Source: Brevibacterium spongiae
GTDB lineage: Bacteria; Actinomycetota; Actinomycetes; Actinomycetales; Brevibacteriaceae
Direction of reading: 5' to 3'
Length of the DNA: 64,000 nucleotides
Assembly: GCF_026168515.1 (NCBI RefSeq)
Contig: NZ_CP093443.1
Span: forward strand, 558,001-622,000
Shown here in pieces: positions 17,418 to 28,876 of the stretch (position 1 is its first letter; each line of letters starts with the position of its first letter). Under the pieces are notes generated by a model. The model had not been told where the DNA came from. It did no database searches and saw only the letters and a list, made by a program, of their open reading frames with translations. A program made the translations under genes and the position numbers.

Positions 17418-19220
17418 TCAACGTGAGAGCGAGAGCTCCCGGTAACGGTTGAGCGCGGCGGCGATCTCCTGTGTGCGGGGCCGTGTCAGGTGGCCGGGGT
17501 GGTCGCGGTGGCCGGTGAGTCCGTCGATGCCCTGGTCATCGAGCATGGCGTCGATCTCGGCCAAGGCGGCGGTCAGCGCGGTGCGTCCGTCGAAGATCTC
17601 CGCGAGATACTCGAGCGCCTCGGCGACACCTGAGGCCTGCTGCGTATCGACGAGCTGAGCGACGGCGATGAGGTCGATGAAGCTCTTGCCGAACTGGATC
17701 CGGTCGGACCCTTTCGCCCGTGCCGATTTCGTCTTCGACGCAGGTCGCAGGGCCTTGGCCGTCGGGATGCGCGGAGGAGCGGAGAAATCTGGGGCGTGAG
17801 TCTCGGCTGCATCGACGCCGGCCGTGTCGATTCCGGTCGCGTTGATGCTGGTTGTGGGCTCCACATTTTCTTCGGCGGTGTGCGGACTTTCTGCGCGGGA
17901 GAGTTCCTCGGCGGTGATGCCGACTAGTTCGTGCGCCTGCTCGGTGGCGACGCGGGGGAAATAGGCGTCGAGGGCGATGACGTGATCAGCGACCTCGAAG
18001 AATGCGCTCGATCCGCCGGCGACGAGCACAGTGGAGACTCCCTGCCTGGTGAGCAGTGGGCGGACGCGGTCGACGAACGGAGTGATCGGTTCCCGTTCGG
18101 CGGGAATGAGGGCACGCATGCGCTCATCGCGGATCATGAAGTTCGTTGCCGAGGTGTCCTCGTCGATGAGCAGCGTACGCGCTCCGGCTTCGATCGCTTC
18201 GACGAGGTTGGCCGCCTGTGACGTCGATCCGCTCGCATTCGTCGTGGAGAAGGATCTCGTGTCAGTGCCCGAGGGTAGGTTGTTGATGAACGCTGAGATG
18301 TCGTCGCCGGTCACGGCGCGACCGTCCTCGGCACGGATGGAGGTGGCAGTCGGGTCGCTGATGACCCATTCGCGCCCGTCACCGGCGATATGCGGGTAGA
18401 CGCCGCGTTCGAGCGCGCGCAGAATCGTCGACTTTCCGTGGTATCCGCCGCCGACGATGACGGTGACACCGCGGGGGATGCCCATGCCGGTCAGCCGGCG
18501 TCCGCTCGAGAGCTCCACCGTGTGCTCAAGCTCGGGAGGGGAGGTGAAGGTGATCGCGGTCCGCGAATCCATCGGGAGGTCCGAGTCCCCGGATGAGCGC
18601 GGCAGGATCGCACCGTTTCCGACGAAACCGATGAGCCCGGTCTCGCCGAGGTGGCGACGCAGCTCCAGCTGATCCCTGTGCAGCTGCACGTGGTCGGCAA
18701 GCCTGCGGGCTGTTGGGGTGTGAGCGTCCGCATCGGACCACTGTTCGAAGAGGAAGAGTCTTTCGGCGAACTCGGGCAGATCGCGGGTGAGGATGTCGGC
18801 AGCCTGATGGCCGAGGACGCGACGACCGCGGGCCGGAAGATTGACGAGCAGCCGTGCTTCGAAGCCCTTGTCGTCGATGAGGATGTTCGTGCGCTCGAGG
18901 ATCTCCTGGCCAGGGCGGCCGAGGATGATGGTGCGCTGTTTGAGTCGCTCGAGCACCGCATTCCCTGCCCGCAGCAGATAGTCCGATGCCGCGATCCGGT
19001 CGGCGCGATCGGTGGTGAGCTCCGGCGGGAACTGCGCATCGGTCCGGTCCACCCGAACCCGCACCTTCGACGGAGACGCGAATGGATCGGCTTGGATCCG
19101 ATCGATGAACACAGTGACGGGTCCGAAGACGTAGCGGCCGCGGATCTGCTTGAGATTGCCGTAGCTGCGACCGTCGAGACCGTGCAGAGTGGAGGCGAGA
19201 TTCGACTGATGTGAACTCAT
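17418..19220 (-). CDS. predicted ATPase of the ABC class (PF09818 type)
   Basis: A 600-residue soluble protein of the family of predicted ABC-class ATPases. The ATG at 19220 (MSSHQSNLASTLHGLDG) begins where homologues usually do; an in-frame ATG nine bases upstream is possible. Typical pieces are YGNLKQIRGRYVFGPVTVFI, then the P-loop region VIVGGGYHGKSTILRALERGVYPHI, then ARTLLIDEDTSATNFMIRDERM (Walker B-like), and VLVAGGSSAFFEVADHVIAL. The C-terminal ~150 residues include a low-complexity linker. The cellular role of the family is unknown. Confidence 0.88.
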   Translation of the reverse strand: MSSHQSNLASTLHGLDGRSYGNLKQIRGRYVFGPVTVFIDRIQADPFASPSKVRVRVDRTDAQFPPELTTDRADRIAASDYLLRAGNAVLERLKQRTIILGRPGQEILERTNILIDDKGFEARLLVNLPARGRRVLGHQAADILTRDLPEFAERLFLFEQWSDADAHTPTARRLADHVQLHRDQLELRRHLGETGLIGFVGNGAILPRSSGDSDLPMDSRTAITFTSPPELEHTVELSSGRRLTGMGIPRGVTVIVGGGYHGKSTILRALERGVYPHIAGDGREWVISDPTATSIRAEDGRAVTGDDISAFINNLPSGTDTRSFSTTNASGSTSQAANLVEAIEAGARTLLIDEDTSATNFMIRDERMRALIPAEREPITPFVDRVRPLLTRQGVSTVLVAGGSSAFFEVADHVIALDAYFPRVATEQAHELVGITAEELSRAESPHTAEENVEPTTSINATGIDTAGVDAAETHAPDFSAPPRIPTAKALRPASKTKSARAKGSDRIQFGKSFIDLIAVAQLVDTQQASGVAEALEYLAEIFDGRTALTAALAEIDAMLDDQGIDGLTGHRDHPGHLTRPRTQEIAAALNRYRELSLSR

Positions 19221-19248
19221 TGGCCCCATGCTACTGGGTACCTCGGAC

Positions 19249-20034
19249 TCAGGTGTCGGAGTCGATGCCGTAGAACTTCGCAGCATTGGACCAGAACGCG
19301 GCGTCCGCCTCGGCGGGGGAGAGGGCGTCACGGATCTTCGTGAAGTCGGTGTCGGCGAAGGGCCGACGGGCCCGAGTCGATGGCAGGTCCGTGCCCACCA
19401 TGAGCGCACTCGGGTCGGTGTCGACGATGCGACGGACCACCTCGGCGGGGTCGAGCTCCACTCGCCCGAACCCGGTGGCCTTGACCTTCACGCCGCGCTC
19501 GACGAGTCGCAGCAGAGTCGACAGGCCGTCTTCGTGCATGCCGAGGTGGTCGATGCTCACCGCCGGCAGGGAGGCGATGCGATCGGCGAGGTCGGCATCG
19601 ATGGTGCGGGCGTCGATGTAGAGCTCGGCGTGCCATCCGACAAGGTCGTGGACTCGCCGGGCGAAAGCGTCGAGAGCCTCGAGGGTGGCAGAGCCGCCGC
19701 GGGCGATATTGAACCGCAGTGCTTTGACACCGGCCTCGTCGAGGCGTTGGATCTGGTCATCGGTGGTCCCATCCGGCAGCTGGGTGACGCCGACATAGTT
19801 CGGGCCGAGCTCGCGCAGAGCCGCAATGAGATACCCCTGGTCGAAGCCCTGGAACGACCCGGACACGACGGCACCGCCTGCGATAGCGACTCCGACGTCC
19901 GGCAGGCTCTGCAGGCGTGCCCGATAGTCCGCAACAGTGAACGGGTCGGGCAGATAACCGTTGTTCTCGATCAGCGGATGATCCGGATCGATGATGTGCA
20001 GATGCGCGTCGAAGGCTTTCTGAGGCTCGGTCAT
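19249..20034 (-). CDS. amidohydrolase-2 family TIM-barrel hydrolase
   Basis: A 261-residue metal-dependent hydrolase of the 2-pyrone-4,6-dicarboxylate lactonase-like amidohydrolase group. It begins FDAHLHIIDPDHPLI (metal His-x-His). Further family marks are the GVTQLPDGTTD segment, ALRFNIARGG, LVGWHAELYIDAR (His ligand), VSIDHLGMHEDG (His ligand) and ALMVGTDLPSTRARRPFA (catalytic Asp). The substrate is not identifiable. It lies 29 bases downstream of the ATPase start on the same strand, and the TRAP transporter diverges from it, so it may hydrolyse something that the transporter imports; this is inference from position only. Confidence 0.85.
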   Translation of the reverse strand: MTEPQKAFDAHLHIIDPDHPLIENNGYLPDPFTVADYRARLQSLPDVGVAIAGGAVVSGSFQGFDQGYLIAALRELGPNYVGVTQLPDGTTDDQIQRLDEAGVKALRFNIARGGSATLEALDAFARRVHDLVGWHAELYIDARTIDADLADRIASLPAVSIDHLGMHEDGLSTLLRLVERGVKVKATGFGRVELDPAEVVRRIVDTDPSALMVGTDLPSTRARRPFADTDFTKIRDALSPAEADAAFWSNAAKFYGIDSDT

Positions 20035-20295
20035 GGAATCAACCTACCCGAGCTCGTACGGTGCAGCCGCGCACGTGAGGTGCATCGGCGCACGTGAGGT
20101 GCCGCGGGCAGAGCCGTAAAGTCCCACTCTCCGGCACTGCGGATAACGATCCCATCAAGCGTGTCGAGTCCAGAGGCTGTCGAGAGGGTCGTGTCATTGC
20201 CTCGGTATATTGTGAGGGAGTTCTCATCGATGTGAACGGGCAACGCTGATCGACGGTGATCGCGTCTGCTCTTTCGAACAGTTGAAAGGACGAGG
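20035..20295. other. intergenic region between divergent hydrolase and TRAP genes
   Basis: 260 bases without a plausible gene. A 15-base direct repeat, GCGCACGTGAGGTGC, occurs at 20069-20083 and 20088-20102; the CACGTG centre is itself palindromic. TATATT near 20206-20211 is a possible -10 for the TRAP operon. Confidence 0.4.
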
Positions 20296-22539
20296 ATGTC
20301 CGGACGCACTGCCGAGGCCGCTCCGACGGGCCCGGTGCCGCAGACCGACGTCGACGATCTCATCGCCCAATACGATGAGGAGCTGCCACAGCGCACATTG
20401 ACGCGCAGGCTCGACCTCGGGGTCGGCATCGTCTGCTTCGTCGTGTCGCTGTTCGTGCTCAATCAGGTGTTCTTCCCGCTGCGGCAGGGCAACCAGTTCT
20501 ACCTCATGTGGTTCCTCGCCTTCGTGCTGCCGTTGGTCTTCATCTGCTACCGCCCAGGATTCGGGCGCAAGGCCGAGGCGGCCGACCGGGCCGCAGAAGC
20601 GGCGGCGGGGGCCGCCTCGGCGAAATCGCGGACGAAGCGAGCGAAGAACGACAACCCCTCGATCCTCGATTGGGTCCTCGTCGTCATCACATTCCTCACC
20701 TGCGCCTATCCGGTGCTGCCGTTCTTCTCCGGCGGATTCAACGAGTTCCTCAACCGGCAGGGATCGCTGACGACCCTCGACGTCATCATGGGCGGAGTCC
20801 TGCTGCTGCTCATCCTCGAAGCCACCCGCCGAACCACGGGCCTCATCCTGCCGATCTTCTGCATCGTCTTCTTCCTCTACAGCTACTACGGCTCCTACAT
20901 ACCGGTGAACTGGCCGGGCTCGCACGCCGGACAGAACTTCGACCAGATCGTCAACGCCCTGTACAACGACGCCTCGGGCTTCTACGGCATCCCGCTCGAC
21001 GTGGCCGCGACCTACATCGTGCTGTTCACCATCTACGGGGCCGTGCTCGACAAGACGGGAGCGGCGAGCTTCTTCATCGACCTCAGCTTCTCCCTGTTCA
21101 AGAAGTCGAAAGCGGCACCCGGGCGCACGGTGGCACTGTCCGGGTTCCTCCTCGGCACGGTCTCCGGTTCGGGCACGGCCACGGCGGTCTCGCTCGGTGC
21201 GGTCACCTGGCCGGTGCTCAAGAAGGCCGGCTATCCGAAGGAGAACGCCGGCGGTATGCTCGCCGCTTCCGGCATCGGCGCGATCCTGTCCCCGCCGACG
21301 CTCGGCGCTGCGGCGTTCATCATCGCCGAGCTGCTCAACGTCTCCTACGGGCTCGTCCTCCTCTGGGCGGTCGTGCCCACCCTGCTCTACTACCTGGGCA
21401 TCTTCCTCGCCATCGAAATCGACTCCCGCAAGATCGAAGTCGACTACGCCCCGCCCCCGGGCCTGCGCTCATGGCCGATCTTCAAGAAGGGCTTCTACCA
21501 CTTCATCTCCCTGGGCATCATCGTCGTCTTCCTCGCCCTCGGCATGGCTCCCTTCAAAGCCGTCGTCTACGCGACGCTCGTCGGCATCGGCTTCGGGATC
21601 ATCGAGATCATCCTCGCCCGCCGCAGCGAACCCGCCACCATCCTCAGCGCCGTCTGGGACGTCTTCTACGGAGCCCTGTCGACAGGCATCCGCTCCGTTC
21701 TGCCGGTGACCAGCGTGTGCGCGGCCGCAGGCATCATCGTCTCGACGATCACGAAGACCGGACTCGGCCAGGTCATCTCCGACATCCTCATCAAGGGAGC
21801 GCAGGCGTTCTCGGACGATCCGACGGTCATCCTCATCCTCACCTGCATCTTCGCCGCTGTCGCCGTGACGGTGCTCGGTCTGGCGGTGCCGGTGACCGCC
21901 TCGTTCATCATCAGCTGGGTCATCGTCGGACCCGCCCTCATCACCCTCGGAGTCCCCGAGGCGGCGGCAGCGATGTTCATCTTCTACTACGCGGTCCTCT
22001 CCGAGGTCTCCCCGCCGACAGCGCTGGCAGCTGTCGCCTCCTCGGCCATCACAGGAGGCCGCGTCATCGCGACGATGTGGCAGGCGTGTAAGTATGCGAT
22101 CCCTGCGTTCCTCGTGCCCTTGGCCTTCACCTTCACCCCCGAGGGGGCTGCCTTGGTGGCGCAGGGAGGATTCGTCGGCGCAGTCTGGACCTTCTTCGTC
22201 TCCGCCTTCGCCGTTGCCGCCCTGGCCGCCGGCGCCGGCGGTTGGATCATCCGCCGTGCCGGATGGCCCGAGCGGGTCCTGTGCTTCCTCGCCGCCGGTG
22301 CGCTCCTCTACCTCCAACCGCTGTCGATGACGGTCGGCTTCGCGGCCCTCGCCCTCGCCGTCGTCATCCACCTGCTCCTCCGACGAAAGCCGGCGACCGC
22401 CTCGGCGAGGGGGACCGAGGACGGAACGGCCGCCTCGGCGAACGGCGGACCAGGAACGAGCGCAACCGGCGCGGCCGGGTCCGGCGACGGACCTTCCACG
22501 GAACCACCCTCGACCGGAACACCGGCCGGGACCAACTGA
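20296..22539 (+). CDS. TRAP transporter fused 4TM-12TM permease (TAXI type)
   Basis: A 747-residue membrane protein fusing the small (DctQ-like) and large (DctM-like) TRAP subunits. AAAGGACGAGG precedes the ATG. Segments typical of the fused TAXI-linked permeases include GSYIPVNWPGSHAGQNF, LSGFLLGTVSGSGTATAVSLG, GYPKENAGGMLAASGIGAI, and FYYAVLSEVSPPTALA. Transport is a sodium-driven uptake of an organic acid or similar solute delivered by the binding protein. The last ~50 residues are a Gly/Ala/Thr-rich tail whose DNA contains two CCGCCTCGGCGA words. It forms an operon with the lipoprotein gene 16 bases downstream. Confidence 0.92.
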   Translation: MSGRTAEAAPTGPVPQTDVDDLIAQYDEELPQRTLTRRLDLGVGIVCFVVSLFVLNQVFFPLRQGNQFYLMWFLAFVLPLVFICYRPGFGRKAEAADRAAEAAAGAASAKSRTKRAKNDNPSILDWVLVVITFLTCAYPVLPFFSGGFNEFLNRQGSLTTLDVIMGGVLLLLILEATRRTTGLILPIFCIVFFLYSYYGSYIPVNWPGSHAGQNFDQIVNALYNDASGFYGIPLDVAATYIVLFTIYGAVLDKTGAASFFIDLSFSLFKKSKAAPGRTVALSGFLLGTVSGSGTATAVSLGAVTWPVLKKAGYPKENAGGMLAASGIGAILSPPTLGAAAFIIAELLNVSYGLVLLWAVVPTLLYYLGIFLAIEIDSRKIEVDYAPPPGLRSWPIFKKGFYHFISLGIIVVFLALGMAPFKAVVYATLVGIGFGIIEIILARRSEPATILSAVWDVFYGALSTGIRSVLPVTSVCAAAGIIVSTITKTGLGQVISDILIKGAQAFSDDPTVILILTCIFAAVAVTVLGLAVPVTASFIISWVIVGPALITLGVPEAAAAMFIFYYAVLSEVSPPTALAAVASSAITGGRVIATMWQACKYAIPAFLVPLAFTFTPEGAALVAQGGFVGAVWTFFVSAFAVAALAAGAGGWIIRRAGWPERVLCFLAAGALLYLQPLSMTVGFAALALAVVIHLLLRRKPATASARGTEDGTAASANGGPGTSATGAAGSGDGPSTEPPSTGTPAGTN

Positions 22540-22555
22540 GAAAGGCACGAAGTCC

Positions 22556-23548
22556 ATGAAGCGAACAACGACGTTCACGATCGCTGCGGCGGCCCTGGCC
22601 GCGGTGCTGACGATGAGTTCATGTGGTGGCAAACGCGAAGCCGAACCCGCCGCCGAAGGCGGAGACGGCTGCACTGCCGCCTCCGGGCAGATCACCATCG
22701 CCACCGGAAACTCGACAGGTGTCTACTACGTGCTCGGCGGCGGTCTGGCGCAGGTGATCTCCGACAATTCCGATCTCAAGGCGACCGCCTCGGAGACCGG
22801 CGCCTCCGTGCAGAACCTCCAACAGCTGTCCAGCGGCGACTTCGACATCGCGTTCTCCTTGGCCGATACCGCAGCCGATGCGGTTTCTGGCAACGCTGAC
22901 TTCAAGGAGGCCGAGGACATCTCGGCGCTCTCACGCATCTACGACAACTACACCCACGTCGTCGTGCGCAAGGACGCGAAGATCGATTCGGTTGAGGACT
23001 TCAAGGGCAAGACGATCTCGACCGGGTCGCCGAAGTCCGGCACCGAGGTCATCGCCAACCGCCTCATCGAATCCGCCGGCCTCAAGGACGGCGATGTGAC
23101 CAAACAGCGCCTCGACCTGTCGAAGACCGTCGACGGGATGAAGGACGGATCCATCGACGGCATGGTGTGGTCCGGCGGTCTGCCCACTGCGGGTGTCACC
23201 GACCTGTTCACCTCGAACGGCAAGGACGTCGAGATCCTCGACATCTCCGACCTCGAAGGCAAGATGAAGGAGATCAACCCCGTCTACGAGGTGGCCGAGA
23301 TTCCCGGCGACACCTACAAAGGCGTCGACGCGATCAAGACGATCGTCACCCCGAACGTGCTCATGGTCCGCAACGACATGGACGAAGGCACTGCCTGCGC
23401 TCTGACGAAGCTCGTCTTCGACAAGAAGGACGACCTGGTCAAGGTGCATGCGGCGGCGAAGGAGATCAACCTCGACACCGCCGAACCGCCGAAGCCGATC
23501 ACACTGCATCCGGGTTCGCAGAAAGCGCTCGACGAACTGAATAAGTAG
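22556..23548 (+). CDS. TAXI-family TRAP solute-binding lipoprotein
   Basis: A 330-residue extracytoplasmic binding protein, second gene of the TRAP operon. The N-terminus is a lipoprotein signal ending LTMSSCGG (lipobox Cys near residue 23). The mature part begins ITIATGNSTGVYYVLGGGLA, followed by ATASETGASVQNLQQLSSGDFDIAFSLADTA, both typical of TAXI-type proteins. SLADTAADAV and YTHVVVRKDAKIDSVEDFKGK are further family stretches. It captures the solute and hands it to the permease. AGAAAGGCACG supplies the ribosome site. The ligand cannot be read from sequence. Confidence 0.92.
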   Translation: MKRTTTFTIAAAALAAVLTMSSCGGKREAEPAAEGGDGCTAASGQITIATGNSTGVYYVLGGGLAQVISDNSDLKATASETGASVQNLQQLSSGDFDIAFSLADTAADAVSGNADFKEAEDISALSRIYDNYTHVVVRKDAKIDSVEDFKGKTISTGSPKSGTEVIANRLIESAGLKDGDVTKQRLDLSKTVDGMKDGSIDGMVWSGGLPTAGVTDLFTSNGKDVEILDISDLEGKMKEINPVYEVAEIPGDTYKGVDAIKTIVTPNVLMVRNDMDEGTACALTKLVFDKKDDLVKVHAAAKEINLDTAEPPKPITLHPGSQKALDELNK

Positions 23549-23662
23549 AACACCCGCGGCGGGCGTCTGAGGCGCTGACGGCATTGGTGCCGGCGCGCTC
23601 AGCCGCCCGTTGTCGGGTTGTCGGCTGGCTCAGCCGTCTTGGGGGTCGTGGGGTCAGGCGGC

Positions 23663-25555
<1,893 letters not shown>

Positions 25556-25556
25556 T

Positions 25557-25645
25557 CACTTCCTACGCCGGTATCAACCGGATCAGGTTCTACGGTCTCG
25601 GACGATTCAGTCCGATCTCAGCCCTTGAAGAGGGCTCCCGTGGGG
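25557..25645 (-). ncRNA. TPP riboswitch controlling thiC
   Basis: On the minus strand the 5' UTR of thiC contains the conserved THI-element pieces in order: ACGGGAGCCC, GGGCTGAGA, ACCGTAGAACCTGATCCGG, then TTGATACCGGCGTAGGAAGTG. The element ends 11 bases before the ATG, and its 3' strand runs into the GAGGA ribosome site. Thiamine pyrophosphate binding would therefore mask translation initiation, repressing thiC when thiamine is plentiful. Confidence 0.95.
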
Positions 25646-25705
25646 TCATGCAATTCGTATCACGAGGTCAGCGCGTGGGACAACCTCGCCGAGGTGGGGC
25701 GCGGG

Positions 25706-27010
25706 TCAGTCGCCCTGGAGGAACGTCTTCGCGACCGCGCCGAGGGCGACGACGTCGGAGATCGCGACCATCTCCCGGGCCGAGTGCATCGAATACAGTG
25801 CCGGTCCGACGTCGACGGTGGTCATGCCCAGGCGGGTGGCGGTCAGCGGACCGATCGTCGACCCGCAGGGCATCGCATTGTTCGACACGAAGTCCTGATA
25901 CTCGACCCCGGCGGCCGCACATGCTCGCGCCCACACTGCTGTGCCCACGGCATCCGTGGCGTAGCGCTGCTGAGCATTGAGTTTGAGCAGCGGACCGCCG
26001 CCGAGGTGTGGACGCACATGCGGGTCGTGACGCTCCGGATAGTTCGGGTGCGCGGCGTGCCCGGCATCGGAGGACACGCACACCGAGGCGGCCAAGGAGG
26101 CCAGATAGTCGCTGCGCGTCGAGTTCGGCAGCAGGGAGGCGATGATGCGTTCGGTGACATCGGCGAGGAACGGCCCGCACGCTCCGGACCGTGAGTTCGA
26201 TCCGATCTCCTCATGATCGAAGGCCGCGAACAGCGGGATCCCCTCGAGACCGTCGGCGTCGAGATTCGCCAAGGCGGTGACTCCGGCGTGGACGGACAGG
26301 AGGTTGTCCAGCCTCGGCGAGGCGAAGAACTCCTCGGAGGCACCGAACCGTGACGGTGCCTGCGTAGGAACGGTGTAGACGTCGTGGCCGGCCACCTGTT
26401 CGGGATCCACCTCGGCGGAGGCGGCGAGCAGTTCGACGATGTCTGCCTCGGCGAGTTCGGCCAGGCCGATGACCGGAGCCGTGTGACGCTGCTTGTCCAA
26501 GGTCAGACCCTCATTGACCTGCCGGTCGAGATGAATCGCCAGCTGCGGGATACGGGCGATCGGCCCGGTCTGTGCGAGCACGGTCCGGCCGTCGGCGAGA
26601 CTGAGCCGACCGGCGAAGGCGAGCTCCCGGTCCAGCCACGAATTCAGCAGCGGACCACCGTAGATCTCCACACCGACCTGACGCGTCCCCTCCGCGGTGT
26701 ACTCAGGGCCGGGTTTGAGTTTGAAAGCCGGGGAATCGGTGTGGGAACCGAACACGCGGAACCCGGGAGCCGCCTCGGCGGTGGTGGGATTGATCCACGC
26801 GATGATCGCACCGTCACGGATGACGAAATTGCCCGTCCCGGGAGTCAGCGCCCACGCGCTCGCCTCATCGAGGCGGGAGAAACCGGCCTTCTCCAGACGC
26901 TGGGCGGCGGTGGCCACGGCGTGGTATGAGCTGGGGGAGGCGCTGACGAAGTCGCCGAGGTCGTCCGCGGTCTGCGCGGCAGGAACCGGTCTCGGGAGTG
27001 ATTCATTCAT
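25706..27010 (-). CDS. M18-family aminopeptidase
   Basis: A 434-residue zinc aminopeptidase with a usual length for the family. Metal and catalytic stretches: FRVFGSHTDSPAFKLKP (His, Asp), SPRLDNLLSVHAGVTAL (bridging Asp), FAAFDHEEIGSNSRSGA (catalytic Glu pair), SSDAGHAAHPNYPERHDP (His) and LGGGPLLKLN. The enzyme removes acidic or other N-terminal residues in the cytoplasm. A DUF1684 gene diverges from it. The start MNESLPRPVPAAQTADD is accepted because the N-terminal helix DLGDFVSASPSSYHAV follows at the normal distance. Confidence 0.93.
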   Translation of the reverse strand: MNESLPRPVPAAQTADDLGDFVSASPSSYHAVATAAQRLEKAGFSRLDEASAWALTPGTGNFVIRDGAIIAWINPTTAEAAPGFRVFGSHTDSPAFKLKPGPEYTAEGTRQVGVEIYGGPLLNSWLDRELAFAGRLSLADGRTVLAQTGPIARIPQLAIHLDRQVNEGLTLDKQRHTAPVIGLAELAEADIVELLAASAEVDPEQVAGHDVYTVPTQAPSRFGASEEFFASPRLDNLLSVHAGVTALANLDADGLEGIPLFAAFDHEEIGSNSRSGACGPFLADVTERIIASLLPNSTRSDYLASLAASVCVSSDAGHAAHPNYPERHDPHVRPHLGGGPLLKLNAQQRYATDAVGTAVWARACAAAGVEYQDFVSNNAMPCGSTIGPLTATRLGMTTVDVGPALYSMHSAREMVAISDVVALGAVAKTFLQGD

Positions 27011-27143
27011 TTCCCCAGCCTATCCTTTGCGGTAGTTTGGATGACAAGGGAAGAGGTCTCAGACATCGGGTTGCACCGAGCCTGGGGCGACAGCGGCGGC
27101 AGGGACCCTGCAACCGCAGCATCGACGGCAAGGAGTGTTCGAC

Positions 27144-28790
27144 GTGAATCAGTTCGTGACGGAGTGGAACACCTGGCGCGATTCACGAAATTCGGCACTG
27201 GCGAAACCGTTCGGATGGCTCAGCGTCGTCGGACTCCACTGGCTCGACGTCGAATCCACGTGGTCCGACGCCCCGGGAACCTTCACTGTCGAGGACGGGT
27301 GGGTCACCGTCTCCCTCGACTCCGGAATCAACGCAGGCCCCGCAGCAGAGACCTTCGACCTGCTCAGCGGCGGATCGGCCGCGGCAGGCGGGAACGGGGC
27401 CGGGAACGGGAACGGTGCCGGGAATGGATCCGGTGCCGGATTCGGTGCCGGATTCGGTGCCGGTACGGGCAATGCCGAGGCGACGCGCGCGACCAGCCCA
27501 TCGGTGCCCAGCGACACCTCGACTCTGCCGGCAGTGACGAGCCAGGCCGCGAACGATGGCGGCGACGGCGATGTGTCGACCGATGCTCACCATGGACCGG
27601 CACCACGCCCGCAGGTGAGAGTCGAGGACCACGGCTTCAGCGCGAAACTGCCCGCCGGGGGATCGCTGAACTGGTTCACCGTGGGCAACGTCCTCTACGA
27701 GCTCATCGACCGGGGCGGCCGCCTCGGTGTGCGTGTGCGCAATTCGAAGTCGCCGCTGCTCGGCAAGTTCTTCGAGGTTCCGGTCTTCGACCCGGATCCG
27801 GACTTCGTCTTCCTCGCCCACTTCACCCGATTCGACCCGTTCCCGACCTATACGATCGAGACCGCGCAGGAGGACCTGCAGCTGCAGACCCAGGCCGCCG
27901 GGACCGTCACCTTCGAAACGCAGCACGGCGAGGTCAGCCTGCTGGCCACCGGGTGCCCGGTCACGGGACTGCAGCTGGACTTCCACGACGGGACGAACGG
28001 ATCGACCACCGCGGCATGGCGGACGATCGACCTCGGGGTGCCGAACCAGGACGGTTCGCTCGTCATCGACTTCAACCGTGCGGTCAACTACCCCTTCGCG
28101 TTCACCTCGTTCGCCACCTGCCCTGCACCCATCGAGGGAAACGTCGTGCCCTTCGACGTCACCGCAGGTGAGCGACGTCCCCCGTTCTTCTACTCGGAAG
28201 CCGGCATCAACGTGCCGTTCCTGTTCTACGTGTGGTGGGACGACGAGAGCGCCGAGGTGACTCGTCCCTGGTACTCCCGATTCGGTCTCGACATCACGAT
28301 CCTCAACCCGAATCACGATGACGCGCGGGTCTCTCTCGTCGGATTCGACGGGGTCGCGATGTCCGGCGGAGACCTCAGCCCCCTCGGTCGCAAGGCCCGG
28401 TCGCGGCTCATCGACGTCGCCACCGAGGCGCTGACCTCACGCATCCCGGTCATCGGAATCGGCGCCTACTCGGCGTTCGTCATCCAGGCGCAGCGGGAGC
28501 TGCGTTCGCAGCAGGGCTATGCCGACGGCATCGACGTCGAGTACGCGGCGCCCGAGGACCGACTGCTCATCGTGATGAACAACGAACTCGAACCGCAGAA
28601 GGCCGGTTTCGACATCGTCCACACCGACGCCAGCGGGCTGCTGTATGTGGAGATGCCCTTCGACATTCCGCTCGAATCCGAGCGCACCGAAGTCGAGGAC
28701 TTCCAGGCGTCACTGGAGGCCGACAAGCCGATCAGCAGCTGGCAGGAGTTCGACTACCGGATGGTCTCCCTCATCCGCCGCCACCGCTGA
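27144..28790 (+). CDS. DUF1684-domain protein with low-complexity insert and C-terminal extension
   Basis: The GTG at 27144 has AAGGAG eight bases upstream; an alternative GTG at 27135 overlaps that site. The 548-residue product is about twice the usual DUF1684 size. Family marks: EWNTWRDSRNSALAKPFGWL, VGLHWLD, GNVLYELIDRGGRLGVRVRN, and FATCPAPIEGNVVPFDVTAGER. A Gly/Asn-rich insert (roughly residues 80-110, GNGAGNGNGAGNGSGAGFGA) is encoded by a 12-bp minisatellite and splits the domain. The last ~200 residues, from FFYSEAGINVPFLFYVWWDD, are an extension I do not recognise. Function unknown. Confidence 0.8.
   Translation: MNQFVTEWNTWRDSRNSALAKPFGWLSVVGLHWLDVESTWSDAPGTFTVEDGWVTVSLDSGINAGPAAETFDLLSGGSAAAGGNGAGNGNGAGNGSGAGFGAGFGAGTGNAEATRATSPSVPSDTSTLPAVTSQAANDGGDGDVSTDAHHGPAPRPQVRVEDHGFSAKLPAGGSLNWFTVGNVLYELIDRGGRLGVRVRNSKSPLLGKFFEVPVFDPDPDFVFLAHFTRFDPFPTYTIETAQEDLQLQTQAAGTVTFETQHGEVSLLATGCPVTGLQLDFHDGTNGSTTAAWRTIDLGVPNQDGSLVIDFNRAVNYPFAFTSFATCPAPIEGNVVPFDVTAGERRPPFFYSEAGINVPFLFYVWWDDESAEVTRPWYSRFGLDITILNPNHDDARVSLVGFDGVAMSGGDLSPLGRKARSRLIDVATEALTSRIPVIGIGAYSAFVIQAQRELRSQQGYADGIDVEYAAPEDRLLIVMNNELEPQKAGFDIVHTDASGLLYVEMPFDIPLESERTEVEDFQASLEADKPISSWQEFDYRMVSLIRRHR
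27385..27474. repeat. GGNGCCGGNAAC/GGTGCCGGATTC minisatellite inside the DUF1684 gene
   Basis: About seven imperfect 12-bp units encode alternating Gly-Asn/Phe-Gly-Ala. All are in frame, so copy-number change would lengthen or shorten the protein linker without breaking it. Confidence 0.6.
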
Positions 28791-28817
28791 GTCCCAGCGG
28801 CTCCCGCACCCCCAGAA

Positions 28818-28873
28818 CTACCTGACGGGCCCCCAACACCCTGGCGCCAGGGTGCTGGGGGCCCGTCAGGTAG
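28818..28873. repeat. 56-bp intergenic palindrome, copy A
   Basis: CTAC...GTAG unit with 27 of 28 bases paired in each arm. It sits 27 bases after the DUF1684 stop and 3 bases before the stop of the converging M13 gene. It belongs to a family of six equal-length copies and may act as a bidirectional terminator. Confidence 0.8.
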
Positions 28874-28876
28874 CAA

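Noticed and set aside
20508-22091. 527-codon frame in another phase of the TRAP permease
   Set aside because: Arg/His/Pro-rich composition typical of an out-of-frame GC-rich shadow; no domain.
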